NCBI GenBank assembly: GCA_038748065.1
Contig: JBCDJG010000003.1
Coordinates: 62,001 to 126,000 of the forward strand
DNA length: 64,000 bases
Direction of reading: 5' to 3'
Origin: JBCDJG01 sp038748065
GTDB lineage: Bacteria > Pseudomonadota > Gammaproteobacteria > Pseudomonadales > Halieaceae
The position numbers and the translations under genes are program-made. Of the stretch, positions 1-8,122 are shown in pieces (positions within the stretch are counted from its first letter, which is position 1; the number at the start of each line of letters is the position of its first letter). The notes beneath the pieces were generated by a model, which was not told the DNA's origin, did not search any database, and saw only the letters and a program-made list of their open reading frames with translations.

Positions 1-2
1 AG

Positions 3-71
3 GGCTTCTGGCTCGAAGATAACGTGCGGGAGTCGCTGGTAAGTGACCTCAACCAAGCCAAAGTGCACTGA
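3..71 (+). CDS. C-terminal end of an upstream gene (partial)
   Basis: The reading frame beginning at base 3 is open from the window edge to a TGA at 69-71 and reads GFWLEDNVRESLVSDLNQ followed by a short tail. It overlaps the GTG start of the next gene by 29 bases, as happens between co-transcribed genes. The piece is too short for any family assignment, and it could be chance reading through the start of the next gene. Confidence 0.35.
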   Translation, partial: GFWLEDNVRESLVSDLNQAKVH

Positions 72-438
72 GGCGGAAGAACTCTCCGCCGCAGCGCCTG
101 CAGCGGCCACTGCCACACTGTACTACGATGGCGCATGCCCCTTGTGCACGCGGGAGATGGACAAACTTGGGCCGATGGCCGAGGGTTTGACACTCACTGA
201 CGTGCATACCCTGCCCGAGAGTGAGGAAGGCCCCTCGCGACGGGAGCTGCTGGAAAATCTGCATTACCAGAGCCCCGACGGAGAACTGCTGGTAGGCCTG
301 GAGGCTAATGTGGCGGCGTGGCAGCATACGCGCCACGCTTGGGCCTGGCGTCTGCTCTTGCTGCCGGTCATACGGCAGTTCGCAGAGATTGGCTATCGCC
401 TTTGGGCGCGGTGGCGCTATCGCAGGCTGTACGGCTAG
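43..438 (+). CDS. DCC-family thiol-disulfide oxidoreductase-like protein (DUF393)
   Basis: A 131-residue protein with the family signature YYDGACPLC at residues 27-35. The CxxC pair is C32 and C35, followed by a helix beginning TREMDKL. DCC/DUF393 proteins are small thioredoxin-like proteins presumed to act in thiol redox chemistry; their substrates are mostly unknown. The GTG start at 43 is the only reasonable one that keeps the signature. The C-terminal third is rich in Trp and Arg and may lie against the membrane. It overlaps the end of the gene entering from the left, so it is probably the last gene of that operon. Confidence 0.8.
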   Translation: MTSTKPKCTEAEELSAAAPAAATATLYYDGACPLCTREMDKLGPMAEGLTLTDVHTLPESEEGPSRRELLENLHYQSPDGELLVGLEANVAAWQHTRHAWAWRLLLLPVIRQFAEIGYRLWARWRYRRLYG

Positions 439-473
439 CTCGGGCTCTGCCCCTGGCTCAGGCTTAATAAGCT

Positions 474-1748
474 TTACCGCAGGTTAAGCAGCCGGTAATA
501 CCGCGTTACTTCCGGGGTCGGTTCCGGCCCCAAGGGCCCGATACGCGGCCGGAAGTGGGTATCAAGCAGCATGCGGCGCACGCGATTGGCCTGCCACTCG
601 TCTTCCTCCCGCGCAGTTGTCACGCTGACGCTACGGACGTCGCCAGAGGCGGTTACACGGTAGCGCGCCTCAACTACGACCGGCGGCCGGCGGCTTTCCT
701 CGGTTAAGAGAGGCCACAAATCGCGTTCATCCGGTATCTCGATGGCTTCACCCAGCCAGTCCGCCAGCAACGCCTCCTCTCCGGCCTTGCTTAACAGTGC
801 GACCACCTCGGCATAGGCGGCGCCTGCCCGGCGCGACTGCCCGTTCCACTGATACCAGTCGCCGCGCTCCAGATAGACCCGGGCCTGCGTCACGCTGGTG
901 GTATCGTCCAGCCAGGCCAGAGCGCTCTCCAACAGCTTGACGCCAGTGCTCTGCCCGGTGCGCTGGATGCCGTTCAAGGCAGTCTCGGTTGGCGTCCGTG
1001 TATCGGCCTTCATTTCCAGCGGCTTTTCACCAAGAATGAGATAGAGGTTGCGCATCTGACTGAATACCAGTTCCAGGTAGGCATTGGCATCGCTTTCGCC
1101 TGCCGCCTGTGACAGCAGTGCCTCATTGGCGCGATAAGCCCGTAACAGATGTGGCAGCTGCTCACCATCGCGTCTTGAGGCGTATATCTCTCGCTCCCAG
1201 CGCAGGTACTCGAGGCTGCGCACAAGATTCTCGCCGGACAGATCCTGCGCGGCCGGATTGAGCACGCGGAAGTAATAGCCGGCTGCATCGCCGAGCGCGG
1301 GAAGGTTGCCGGCCTCTCGGTACAGGGCCATCAGGGCGCGCAGCAGGGGGAGTTGCCCGCGGCTGTACAGGCCCTCATTCACGCGCACCAGATGAATGGC
1401 CTGCCGATAGGCCTCGGCTGCGCCAGACGCGTCATCGCGTGCCAGTCGCAGCTGTGCCAGGTTGATCAGCGGGTCCGCCTGACCCTGGTCGTAGGCTCCG
1501 CCCCTGGATTCTGCCGCATCGAGCAGCGCCGCGATCGCCTTCTCTTCTTCGCTGGGGAGGGTCGACGGCCCCGCATCCAGGGCGCGGTTGGGGATAATCT
1601 CGGCGAGCGGATCGACGCGGCGATATTCGCGTCCGTAGAGCTCTGGCAGGTGGGCGTGGACGGTCGTGGGCAGACAGAATATGGCCAGGCACAGGAGGGT
1701 CGGCAGGGCAGGGCTTGTCACGAAACTGTCATGTAGAGGTCTGTACAC
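474..1748 (-). CDS. Exported TPR protein with TonB-like C-terminal domain
   Basis: I prefer the GTG at 1748. It leaves a 37-base gap to the divergent symporter and starts directly before a signal peptide (SFVTSPALPTLLCLAIFCLP, cleavage near VHA). The frame stays open upstream to 1811, but that start would overlap the neighbour. After the signal come helical TPR-like segments such as NLAQLRLARDDASGAAEAYR. The last ~90 residues (VVVEARYRVTASGDVRSVSV, then VRRMLLDTHFRPR) look like a TonB C-terminal-type domain, the usual build of periplasmic 'energy transducer TonB'-like TPR proteins. Its role is unknown, probably in the cell envelope. It faces the Na/Pi symporter and shares a short divergent promoter region with it. 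Confidence 0.65.
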   Translation of the reverse strand: MYRPLHDSFVTSPALPTLLCLAIFCLPTTVHAHLPELYGREYRRVDPLAEIIPNRALDAGPSTLPSEEEKAIAALLDAAESRGGAYDQGQADPLINLAQLRLARDDASGAAEAYRQAIHLVRVNEGLYSRGQLPLLRALMALYREAGNLPALGDAAGYYFRVLNPAAQDLSGENLVRSLEYLRWEREIYASRRDGEQLPHLLRAYRANEALLSQAAGESDANAYLELVFSQMRNLYLILGEKPLEMKADTRTPTETALNGIQRTGQSTGVKLLESALAWLDDTTSVTQARVYLERGDWYQWNGQSRRAGAAYAEVVALLSKAGEEALLADWLGEAIEIPDERDLWPLLTEESRRPPVVVEARYRVTASGDVRSVSVTTAREEDEWQANRVRRMLLDTHFRPRIGPLGPEPTPEVTRYYRLLNLR

Positions 1749-1784
1749 TGGCCGGCCTGAAGATCCGTCCTGGAACGTCGTATT

Positions 1785-2999
1785 GTGACTAAAGAATCCG
1801 GCCCGAACCACCTGTTACTCTGGAGTGGTGTCGTTGGCTTGATCTATGTGTTGCTGATTGGCGTGGGCGTCATCGGCGCGGGTTTCAAGTGGATTTCCGG
1901 GGGCGCCGACGGTGCCGCGCAGATTTTCGCCTTTGCCAGCAATCCGATCGTCGGAGTCATTCTGGGCGTACTTGCCACTGCTCTGGTGCAATCCTCCAGT
2001 ACGGTGACCTCGGTCATCGTTGGTCTCGTCGCGGGTGGTATGCCAGTTGCGACAGCGGTGCCCATGATCATGGGCGCCAACATGGGCACCACGATCACCA
2101 ACACTATCGTCAGTCTCGGCAACCTGCGGGAGCGCGGCGCCTTCAGCAAGTCTTTCGAGGCGGCCACCGTCCATGACTTCTTCAATCTTTACAGCATCGT
2201 GCTGTTCCTGCCAATAGAAATCATGTTCAGTCCGCTGGAAAAAATGGGCGGTGTGATGGCGGGCTGGTTCAGCGGCGATGTCGACGCTTCCATGAGCGAC
2301 GTGAACATCCTGGGCATGATCACCAAGCCGGTATCGAAGTCTATCGTTGGCATTTTTGACGGGCTGCCTGACACGATCGGCGCGCTGCTGGCAATTGCTG
2401 CCGGTATAGCGATGGTGATGGCCTCGGTGATTTACCTTGGCAAGATGCTGCGGGCGGTAATGGACGGCAAGGCGCGTGGCATTATCGATGTGGCCATCGG
2501 GCGCGGGCCCTTGACCGGCGTTGCCTCCGGCACCGTCGTCACCGTGCTGGTGCAGTCCTCGTCCACCACCACCAGTCTGGTAGTGCCGCTGGCCGGCGCC
2601 GGCGTGCTGACAACCCGGCAGGTTTATCCTTTTACCCTGGGGGCTAACATCGGAACCTGCATTACGGCGCTGTTGGCTGCGACTGCGGTTACGGGTGAGA
2701 ACCAGTTCTTTGCCCTGCAGATCGCTCTCGTCCACCTGCTCTACAACGTGATCGGCGTCGCTCTGTTTTTGCTCTTGCCCTGGTTACGGGAGACGCCCGT
2801 CTGGTCGGCCCAGTGGCTTGGCCGCAAGGTTGAGCAGAATCGCGGTTGGGCAATCGGCTATCTTGCAGCGGTGTTTTTTGTGTTGCCGGGCGCCGTGTTT
2901 GGCGCTGAGATGCTCTTAGATGATTCGGAAGATGGCTTGCCTGCCGAGGTCAGGGATAGCGTGCGGGAAATAGAGGATCTCGATATCAATATCGAGTAG
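1785..2999 (+). CDS. Na/Pi cotransporter family protein
   Basis: A 404-residue polytopic inner-membrane protein with two inverted Na_Pi_cotrans repeats. Each carries the hallmark QSSS motif: residues 69-72 (ALVQSSSTVTS, followed by MGANMGTT) and 257-260 (VLVQSSSTTTS, followed by LGANIGTC). Members of this family (NptA/YjbB type) couple phosphate movement to sodium. This one ends after a short acidic cytoplasmic tail and has no PhoU domain of its own. That is notable because a PhoU domain is fused to a kinase 5 kb away in the minus-strand cluster. The start is GTG at 1785. Direction of phosphate movement cannot be read from sequence. Confidence 0.88.
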   Translation: MTKESGPNHLLLWSGVVGLIYVLLIGVGVIGAGFKWISGGADGAAQIFAFASNPIVGVILGVLATALVQSSSTVTSVIVGLVAGGMPVATAVPMIMGANMGTTITNTIVSLGNLRERGAFSKSFEAATVHDFFNLYSIVLFLPIEIMFSPLEKMGGVMAGWFSGDVDASMSDVNILGMITKPVSKSIVGIFDGLPDTIGALLAIAAGIAMVMASVIYLGKMLRAVMDGKARGIIDVAIGRGPLTGVASGTVVTVLVQSSSTTTSLVVPLAGAGVLTTRQVYPFTLGANIGTCITALLAATAVTGENQFFALQIALVHLLYNVIGVALFLLLPWLRETPVWSAQWLGRKVEQNRGWAIGYLAAVFFVLPGAVFGAEMLLDDSEDGLPAEVRDSVREIEDLDINIE

Positions 3000-3037
3000 C
3001 GTACACTTGGCCAAAACGTCAATAAGGAGAATGCCAG

Positions 3038-3817
3038 GTGAACGTGGTTGTCACAGGGGGTGCCAGCGGCATCGGTGAAGCGACCGTACGCGGTGTGCTT
3101 GCTCGCGGCGGTTCAGCCGTTATTGCGGATATTCAGGAAGTAAAGGGTAAGAAGCTTGCCGAAGAACTGGGCGCTCAAGCGGCCTTCTACGCTACAGATG
3201 TTACCGAATCCACCCAAATAGCGGGTGCCGTTGGCCTAGCGGAGGCGCGTTTTGGTCCGCTGACGGGTATGGTCAATAACGCCGGCATTATCGGTGCGAT
3301 CGGCTCGATACTCGATACACCCATTGAGGACTATGATCGCACCATGGCGATTCTGTCGCGGGCGGTCTTTCTCGGTGTACAGGCGGCAGCAAGAGCAATG
3401 AAACCCCATGGCGCCGGCGCAATTGTATCAATCGCCAGCACCGCGGGGATGATTGGTGGCCTGGGCCCCCATGTCTATACCATGGCCAAGCATGGGGTCG
3501 TTGGTCTGACCAAGTCTGCCGCCGCTGAACTGTCCGGCTTTGGCATACGCGTTAACGCCGTGGCACCCGGCAGTACCGTAACGCCGATGACCGCCAGTCT
3601 GACCAATAACAGTGTCGAGGAAATTACCGATAACATCGCCGAGGATTCGCCCCTGGGATTTGCCCCGGTGGCCGAGGACATGGCCAATGCCATTCTCTAT
3701 CTGTTGGGGGACGAGTCGCGCTACGTCAGCGGCCATACGCTGGTTGTCGACGCAGGCCAGACCACCGGGTCGACCTGGCGACCGCCCTTCTTCGATGTCG
3801 AGCCGGGAATGATGTAG
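3038..3817 (+). CDS. SDR-family NAD(P)-dependent dehydrogenase
   Basis: A 259-residue classical short-chain dehydrogenase. The Rossmann glycine motif TGGASGIG is at residues 6-13, an acidic residue after the second strand (IADI) suggests NAD(H), NNAG is near 80-83, the catalytic Ser lies in IVSIAST, and the catalytic pair is Y147-x3-K151 (YTMAK). The substrate, presumably a secondary alcohol or ketone, cannot be assigned. The start is GTG at 3038 with AAGGAG about 10 bases upstream. It lies 38 bases after the Na/Pi symporter and may be co-transcribed with it. It converges on the minus-strand phosphoryl-transfer cluster. Confidence 0.88.
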   Translation: MNVVVTGGASGIGEATVRGVLARGGSAVIADIQEVKGKKLAEELGAQAAFYATDVTESTQIAGAVGLAEARFGPLTGMVNNAGIIGAIGSILDTPIEDYDRTMAILSRAVFLGVQAAARAMKPHGAGAIVSIASTAGMIGGLGPHVYTMAKHGVVGLTKSAAAELSGFGIRVNAVAPGSTVTPMTASLTNNSVEEITDNIAEDSPLGFAPVAEDMANAILYLLGDESRYVSGHTLVVDAGQTTGSTWRPPFFDVEPGMM

Positions 3818-3832
3818 CGCTGCGATAGCGGC

Positions 3833-4099
3833 TCAGCTGATCTTCAGCTTGCCACTGGCTTTTTCATCGCGGTCATCGTGCCAGCTGATACGCAGGCTCA
3901 GCCGCTTCTCCGCGCCGTCCTCTGACGCAGTCACCTTGAGGTTTAGAAGGCCTCTGGGGCTCAATACGATTTGACCCTGTTCATCGCTGAATTTCAGCTT
4001 GCCCTTGGCCAGCCCGGTACAGATGGATTCGAGAATACCCTGGATGCTATCAGCATCCTGCAGTGACTCGTGACGAAAGCTCTTGTGCACTGGTTCCAT
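3833..4099 (-). CDS. amphi-Trp domain small protein
   Basis: An 88-residue acidic/basic protein with an N-terminal helix (SLQDADSIQGILESICTGLA), then strands ending in RISWHDDRDEK. From memory it fits the 'amphi-Trp' domain family: small proteins with alternating hydrophobic residues and an invariant Trp (here the W of ISWHDD). The family is known mainly because it recurs beside the HprK-related kinase/ATP-grasp 'GAK' genes; its biochemical role is unknown. It is the last gene of the minus-strand cluster and starts inside the end of the metallophosphatase gene (50-base overlap), so translation is probably coupled. The context, more than the sequence, supports the family call. Confidence 0.7.
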   Translation of the reverse strand: MEPVHKSFRHESLQDADSIQGILESICTGLAKGKLKFSDEQGQIVLSPRGLLNLKVTASEDGAEKRLSLRISWHDDRDEKASGKLKIS

Positions 4100-5384
4100 G
4101 ATATCGGGGGGCTCCTGGGCGCAGGTAGTGGGCGGGTTTGAAGCACTTGATGCGATGATAGTCCGCGCTGATGCCCAGTATCCTACCCCGTGGCTGTATC
4201 ACCGTCACGCCGGCGCCCGCACCCCGCAGGCCCTCCATTGCGCGGGAGTTCCGATTCAGGGTGGTATCGCTCTCTACGTGTAGAATGCCGCCGCGCAGCA
4301 TCAGGCGCTGTCCCTGCGTGTTGCTGCGGTGCCCGTGTACGACAAAGTGCAGGCCCATGCGGTAGAAGTGGCGCGCGCCCTTATCCGTCAGAGGCAGCTC
4401 TTCCGCGCGGTATTTGGTACGCAGCACGTTAGCCAGTGGCCCGTGGTAGAACGCGAACAGGTCCTCGCGCAGTGCCTTGCGATACTGACGGTTGATGTAG
4501 CCAGGGCCTTTTTCGCGCAACTTGCGCAGAATTCGGTCATCGACGCCTGCATGTACGAACAGGCATGAGCCCTCGCGGTGCAGTAGCTTGAGCTCGTCGA
4601 AGAACCAGCCGTACTTGCCCTTACGTTTCAGGAAGAGCTTGCGCGCTTTCATGGCCGCAGCGTAGAGCTGGCGCATATTGAGCCCGGCGCGATGGCAATC
4701 CGTTTCGAAAGAGGCGAGCTTGCTGCGGACTTTGGCGACTTCCTTGGCCAGGCCCGCTTCTGAGAGCGCGCCACCGGCGCGTCTCGGGAAGCGCTCGAAC
4801 CAGTCTTTCTGAGGGAATAGCCTGGCCCGGCAGACGCTGGCGCTTGGCACCTTGCGCAGCGCCTTTGGGTTGTCGGCAAGGTGCTCATCCCAGACTTCGC
4901 GCAGCAGCGGCAGGCCCTTTGCCCCCATGCGGACGAACAGATGTTCAGTAAGCACCTCGCGCTTGTCGAGGCTGCGCAGTGCCATCAGCAGGCGCAGGTC
5001 GTGGTTGCCGGCAATCAATGTGAGGCGGGCGCCGCTCTTCTTTAGAGCGCGGATAGCTCGCAATAGCTCGAGGTTGTGCGGGCCCTTGTCGAGGCAGTCG
5101 CCGCCGATAATGAAGTGGCCCTTGCGACCTCTGCCCGTCAGCTTGAAGCCCGGCGTTTTGCGGCTGGCGCGCACACCGCCGCTCGCCAGTAGCGACGCCA
5201 CGAAAGCCTCGGCGTCGGCGTGTGGGTCGGCGATGAAAAAGACCTCGCGCTTGGGCCAGCGCAGCCCTCGGTAGTGGGTTGCAGTGCGCAGTACGCCGGT
5301 CATGGCCCAGGGCGTCGCGCACTGTGGATCAACGGATGCACTGCCGCCGGGCAGCCATGCTTCTTCCTGATATGCCCTGTTCAT
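4050..5384 (-). CDS. Metallophosphoesterase (PPP-like serine/threonine phosphatase fold)
   Basis: A 444-residue calcineurin-like phosphoesterase with the metal motifs in order: ADPHAD near residue 52 (a variant of GDxHG), GGDCLDKG near 95 (GDxxDxG), GNHD near 126, HAGVD in the second half, and VHGHRS near 350. These residues normally bind two divalent metals and activate water for phosphomonoester hydrolysis. A Lys/Arg-rich helical insert of about 120 residues separates GNHD from HAG, making the protein longer than minimal PPP phosphatases. No signal peptide is seen, so it is probably cytoplasmic. It sits 76 bases downstream of the histidine phosphatase gene. Its target may be a product of the neighbouring kinases; that is inference. 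Confidence 0.85.
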   Translation of the reverse strand: MNRAYQEEAWLPGGSASVDPQCATPWAMTGVLRTATHYRGLRWPKREVFFIADPHADAEAFVASLLASGGVRASRKTPGFKLTGRGRKGHFIIGGDCLDKGPHNLELLRAIRALKKSGARLTLIAGNHDLRLLMALRSLDKREVLTEHLFVRMGAKGLPLLREVWDEHLADNPKALRKVPSASVCRARLFPQKDWFERFPRRAGGALSEAGLAKEVAKVRSKLASFETDCHRAGLNMRQLYAAAMKARKLFLKRKGKYGWFFDELKLLHREGSCLFVHAGVDDRILRKLREKGPGYINRQYRKALREDLFAFYHGPLANVLRTKYRAEELPLTDKGARHFYRMGLHFVVHGHRSNTQGQRLMLRGGILHVESDTTLNRNSRAMEGLRGAGAGVTVIQPRGRILGISADYHRIKCFKPAHYLRPGAPRYHGTSAQELSSRVTAGC

Positions 5385-5460
5385 GCGCTCACAGCCCCTG
5401 ATTGCCGTCCCGCCATAGGTTACAGTTATATGGCAAGTTTATGGCAGCAGTGTGACAGGC

Positions 5461-6147
5461 TCAGTCTATTGAGGCGTCGTCGCGCACTTTCCAGGCGCCG
5501 TCGATCTGTGCACAGGCACCAGTGGCAGGGTCGTAGTCAAAGTAAATCGGACGCGCGTGGTACATGCTGCGGCGCGCGATATCCTCGAACTCCATGGCAC
5601 CAAGCGCATAGGCGGCGTGCCTGAAGGCGGCACCGTGTCCCACGAAGATCTTCAGCACATCACGGGCGTTGCCGCTGGCGACTTCCTGCATGCGGGCGCG
5701 GATGTGTGTTGCTACGCGTTCGCCTGCAGCCATCAGGGATTCGCTGCCGGGCAGCGGTAGCCTGAAGTAACTGTTGCGCTTCCAATCGGCGGGTAGCGGC
5801 TCGCAGCGAGGATCCTCGGCGACGATGGCCTCGATTTCTGCGATTGTCAGGTTTGCGGCGCTGCCGACGCAACGTTCCGCCAGTTGCGAGAAGGCGCGCA
5901 GTCGGGGTTCACCCAGTTCACCTGCGATCAGGTCGGCGGTTTCCCATGCGCGCAGCAGGTCCGAACAGTCGATCTCCGGTGACAGCTGCAGATTCTCACG
6001 GGCCAGCCAAGCGGCAATTTCCCTGCCGCCATTGACTGCCTGTGCCTGTCCGTTGGCATTCAGGGGAAAGGGTTGGTGAGCACTGGGGGTGTCAGGAAGC
6101 TGGTGGTACTCCCCGTGCCGAACCAGAGCGACGATCAGGCGTTGCAC
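5461..6147 (-). CDS. Histidine phosphatase superfamily protein
   Basis: A 228-residue cytoplasmic protein that opens with the phosphohistidine loop: LVRHGEY near residues 8-14 (RHG motif). GHGAAFRHAAYALG near 168-181 provides the second histidine, and a DCSDLLRAWETA segment provides the conserved Arg. Family members hydrolyse phosphomonoesters on small molecules or proteins through a phosphohistidine intermediate (SixA, CobC and phosphoglycerate mutase types); the substrate here is unknown. The GTG start at 6147 lies inside the end of the HprK-like kinase gene (13-base overlap), implying coupled translation. Pairing of a kinase and a phosphatase in one transcript suggests reversible phosphorylation. 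Confidence 0.85.
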   Translation of the reverse strand: MQRLIVALVRHGEYHQLPDTPSAHQPFPLNANGQAQAVNGGREIAAWLARENLQLSPEIDCSDLLRAWETADLIAGELGEPRLRAFSQLAERCVGSAANLTIAEIEAIVAEDPRCEPLPADWKRNSYFRLPLPGSESLMAAGERVATHIRARMQEVASGNARDVLKIFVGHGAAFRHAAYALGAMEFEDIARRSMYHARPIYFDYDPATGACAQIDGAWKVRDDASID

Positions 6148-7229
6148 AGAATGTGCTCCGCAATGAAGCGCTGCGCCAGGTCGAAGTCTGCGCGGCCACT
6201 GGCTTCAAAGACGGGTGTGCCCGACAGCAGATCGAGATAGGCGCCGGGATCGGGGGAGATCATCTGGTCGTGAAAGCTGCCGTTGGCGAGCTGGTAGAAG
6301 GGCCCCGGACTTTTCATGATAGCGGGCAGGAGATCCGGTCGTTCTGCCAGACTGACTGGCGCCAGCCGCGTCTCTTTGGGGTCATCCCAGCGCCAGTTCA
6401 GGATCAACAGCGCCAACAGTCTGCCCGCGGCCGCGCTACGTTGCTGTCCGAACAGCGGTGCGATGGGGGCGTCGTACTTTTCCTCCAGGGGCCACAGTTG
6501 GTCAGGCGGCAGTGCCGCCCAGCCTGCGCGCTGCTCATCACTGACCAGAGGCCAGAGCCGAGGGTTGTTGACGATAGTGCCGGGGTTGATGCGTGGCATC
6601 TTGGGCACTCCCCTGGCCTCGATATCACCACTCCCCTCGCGCTTGAGGAAGAGGCGATCATTGCTGATGAAGGTGGTACCAGACTGCTCCATTGCACGCA
6701 GCATCAGCGTCGACTTGCCGCCACCTGAGAGCCCCGCGAGGGCCAACGTGCCGCGCTCACTGCCAAGCGCGGCGGCATGACAGATCAACCACTCCTGCTG
6801 TTGCAGCCATGTCATGTATTGGTTGATAACGAAGTTGATGACCTGGTTGTCGTTTGCCAGGCAAGGCCCGGATGCGATACGGAAATCCTGGCTTTGCAGG
6901 AACACCATACCGGTGCGGACCTTGCGAATCAGGCGCGCACCGGGCAGATCGTAGAAGGAGTCCTTGCGGCCCACCTTGCCCGGGTCGCGTCGCCAGTCGC
7001 TGAAGTCATATGGCAGCCCCAGTGGTGGGCCTTCCAGCGCTTCGACCACGATATCTGGCGCCTCCGGGCGGCAGACGATTTCCGCAAAATAGTCGCCAAG
7101 GCGCTGCAGTAGCAGGTCGCTGTTGCTGCCTATAGCGATTGTGTAGCCGCCGAGGTCCAGGAACAGCGATGCACCCGGCGCATCCTGTTCTGACCGCAGC
7201 TCCCTGGCGAGGGCTGCTATCTCGCTCAC
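6135..7229 (-). CDS. HprK-related kinase B (GAK-type)
   Basis: A 364-residue P-loop protein. Walker A is GLSGGGKST at 166-174 with Lys172, preceded by the HPr kinase-like strand LICHAAAL near 148-155 and followed by FISNDRLFL near 187-195. This arrangement matches HPr-kinase-related proteins rather than ordinary ATPases. HprK phosphorylates a serine of HPr in sugar regulation. The related 'kinase B' group, as I remember it, occurs with an ATP-grasp enzyme and an amphi-Trp protein, exactly the neighbours here, and has no assigned substrate. The GTG start overlaps the ATP-grasp stop by 4 bases (GTGA). Confidence 0.85.
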   Translation of the reverse strand: MSEIAALARELRSEQDAPGASLFLDLGGYTIAIGSNSDLLLQRLGDYFAEIVCRPEAPDIVVEALEGPPLGLPYDFSDWRRDPGKVGRKDSFYDLPGARLIRKVRTGMVFLQSQDFRIASGPCLANDNQVINFVINQYMTWLQQQEWLICHAAALGSERGTLALAGLSGGGKSTLMLRAMEQSGTTFISNDRLFLKREGSGDIEARGVPKMPRINPGTIVNNPRLWPLVSDEQRAGWAALPPDQLWPLEEKYDAPIAPLFGQQRSAAAGRLLALLILNWRWDDPKETRLAPVSLAERPDLLPAIMKSPGPFYQLANGSFHDQMISPDPGAYLDLLSGTPVFEASGRADFDLAQRFIAEHILCNA

Positions 7230-8122
7230 GGGCCAGACTTAAGGCTTTTGAGGATAAGTTCGGCATAGGCACCCGCGGCGTCCAGCCCGGCGCCCTCCCG
7301 GGCGCCTCGGAAACCGCCGAAGGCTGAGACTTCGAAGACGATCGGACCGTCGCTGGACTCGGCCACGTCGACAGTGGTGAAGTCCAGTTCGAATGGCGCC
7401 TGTGCGCTGCTGGCCAACTCGATGATTTCCGCGCCGGGATCGGCGGCTCTATAGGTGCCTCCGCTGTTGATCGTGGTGTTCCAGGCGTCGTTATGTGACA
7501 CGCGGGCGTAGGCGCCATAGTAGCCGCCGCCGACGAAGACGAGCCCCAGATCGCGCCCAGCGAGATCCAGCCTGCGCTGGATGTACATCATCGGATTGGT
7601 CTCCGCAAAGGCTGTTATCGCGGAGCGTAACGCTTGCTCGCCTATACCCCGATCCAAGAGTTCCATGCCTCTTGCCGTGGTGGAGAATAAAGGTTTAAAG
7701 ATTGCGCTGCCGAAGGACTGCACTGTGGCGACGGCCTGTTCGATGTTCTCGGTGACCACGGTTTCGGGCATCGGAATGCCGTGGTTGCGCAACGTGACGG
7801 TGCAACTGAGCCGGTCGACCAGCCTTAACATGTTTAGCGCCGGGCTGAAGACACGCACGCCGCGGCCTTCCGCCACGCGGAGCAGTTCCAGGCGGTCAAG
7901 GGTGTTCGGGCAATACTCCTGGGTGATTTTTTTTACCGCAAGGCCGTCGAGCTCACACAGATCCTGCTCGCGGTGCATTAACTGCATCGTATTCAGGTCC
8001 AGTCGGATATCCGCCATATCCATGACCCGGCGATAGTCCGTGCGCGCTTCAAGCGCGTCTGCCAGTGCCTCAGTTGACCATTTGCCGGGTATGCCAATCA
8101 CACCGATACGCATGTTAGTCAC
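7226..8122 (-). CDS. ATP-grasp enzyme (RimK-like, GAK-type)
   Basis: A 298-residue ATP-grasp protein: N-terminal pre-ATP-grasp Rossmann-like strand MRIGVIGIPGKWSTEALADA, a central lid region (SFGSAIFKPLFSTTARGMEL, carrying the ATP-binding Lys and a glycine-poor loop), and a C-terminal metal-binding part ending TVDVAESSDGPIVFEVSAFG. The family joins a carboxylate to an amine or thiol using ATP, via an acyl phosphate. The closest architecture is RimK/glutathione synthetase-like ligases; the substrates are unknown. The 8-base overlap with the upstream PhoU-kinase gene and the 4-base overlap with the HprK-like gene make one transcriptional unit very likely. Confidence 0.82.
   Translation of the reverse strand: MTNMRIGVIGIPGKWSTEALADALEARTDYRRVMDMADIRLDLNTMQLMHREQDLCELDGLAVKKITQEYCPNTLDRLELLRVAEGRGVRVFSPALNMLRLVDRLSCTVTLRNHGIPMPETVVTENIEQAVATVQSFGSAIFKPLFSTTARGMELLDRGIGEQALRSAITAFAETNPMMYIQRRLDLAGRDLGLVFVGGGYYGAYARVSHNDAWNTTINSGGTYRAADPGAEIIELASSAQAPFELDFTTVDVAESSDGPIVFEVSAFGGFRGAREGAGLDAAGAYAELILKSLKSGP

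Noticed and set aside
1815..2735. A 306-residue minus-strand open frame opposite the Na/Pi symporter
   Set aside because: It is a high-GC shadow with a His/Gln/Arg-rich composition and no motifs; the plus-strand protein has both QSSS signatures.
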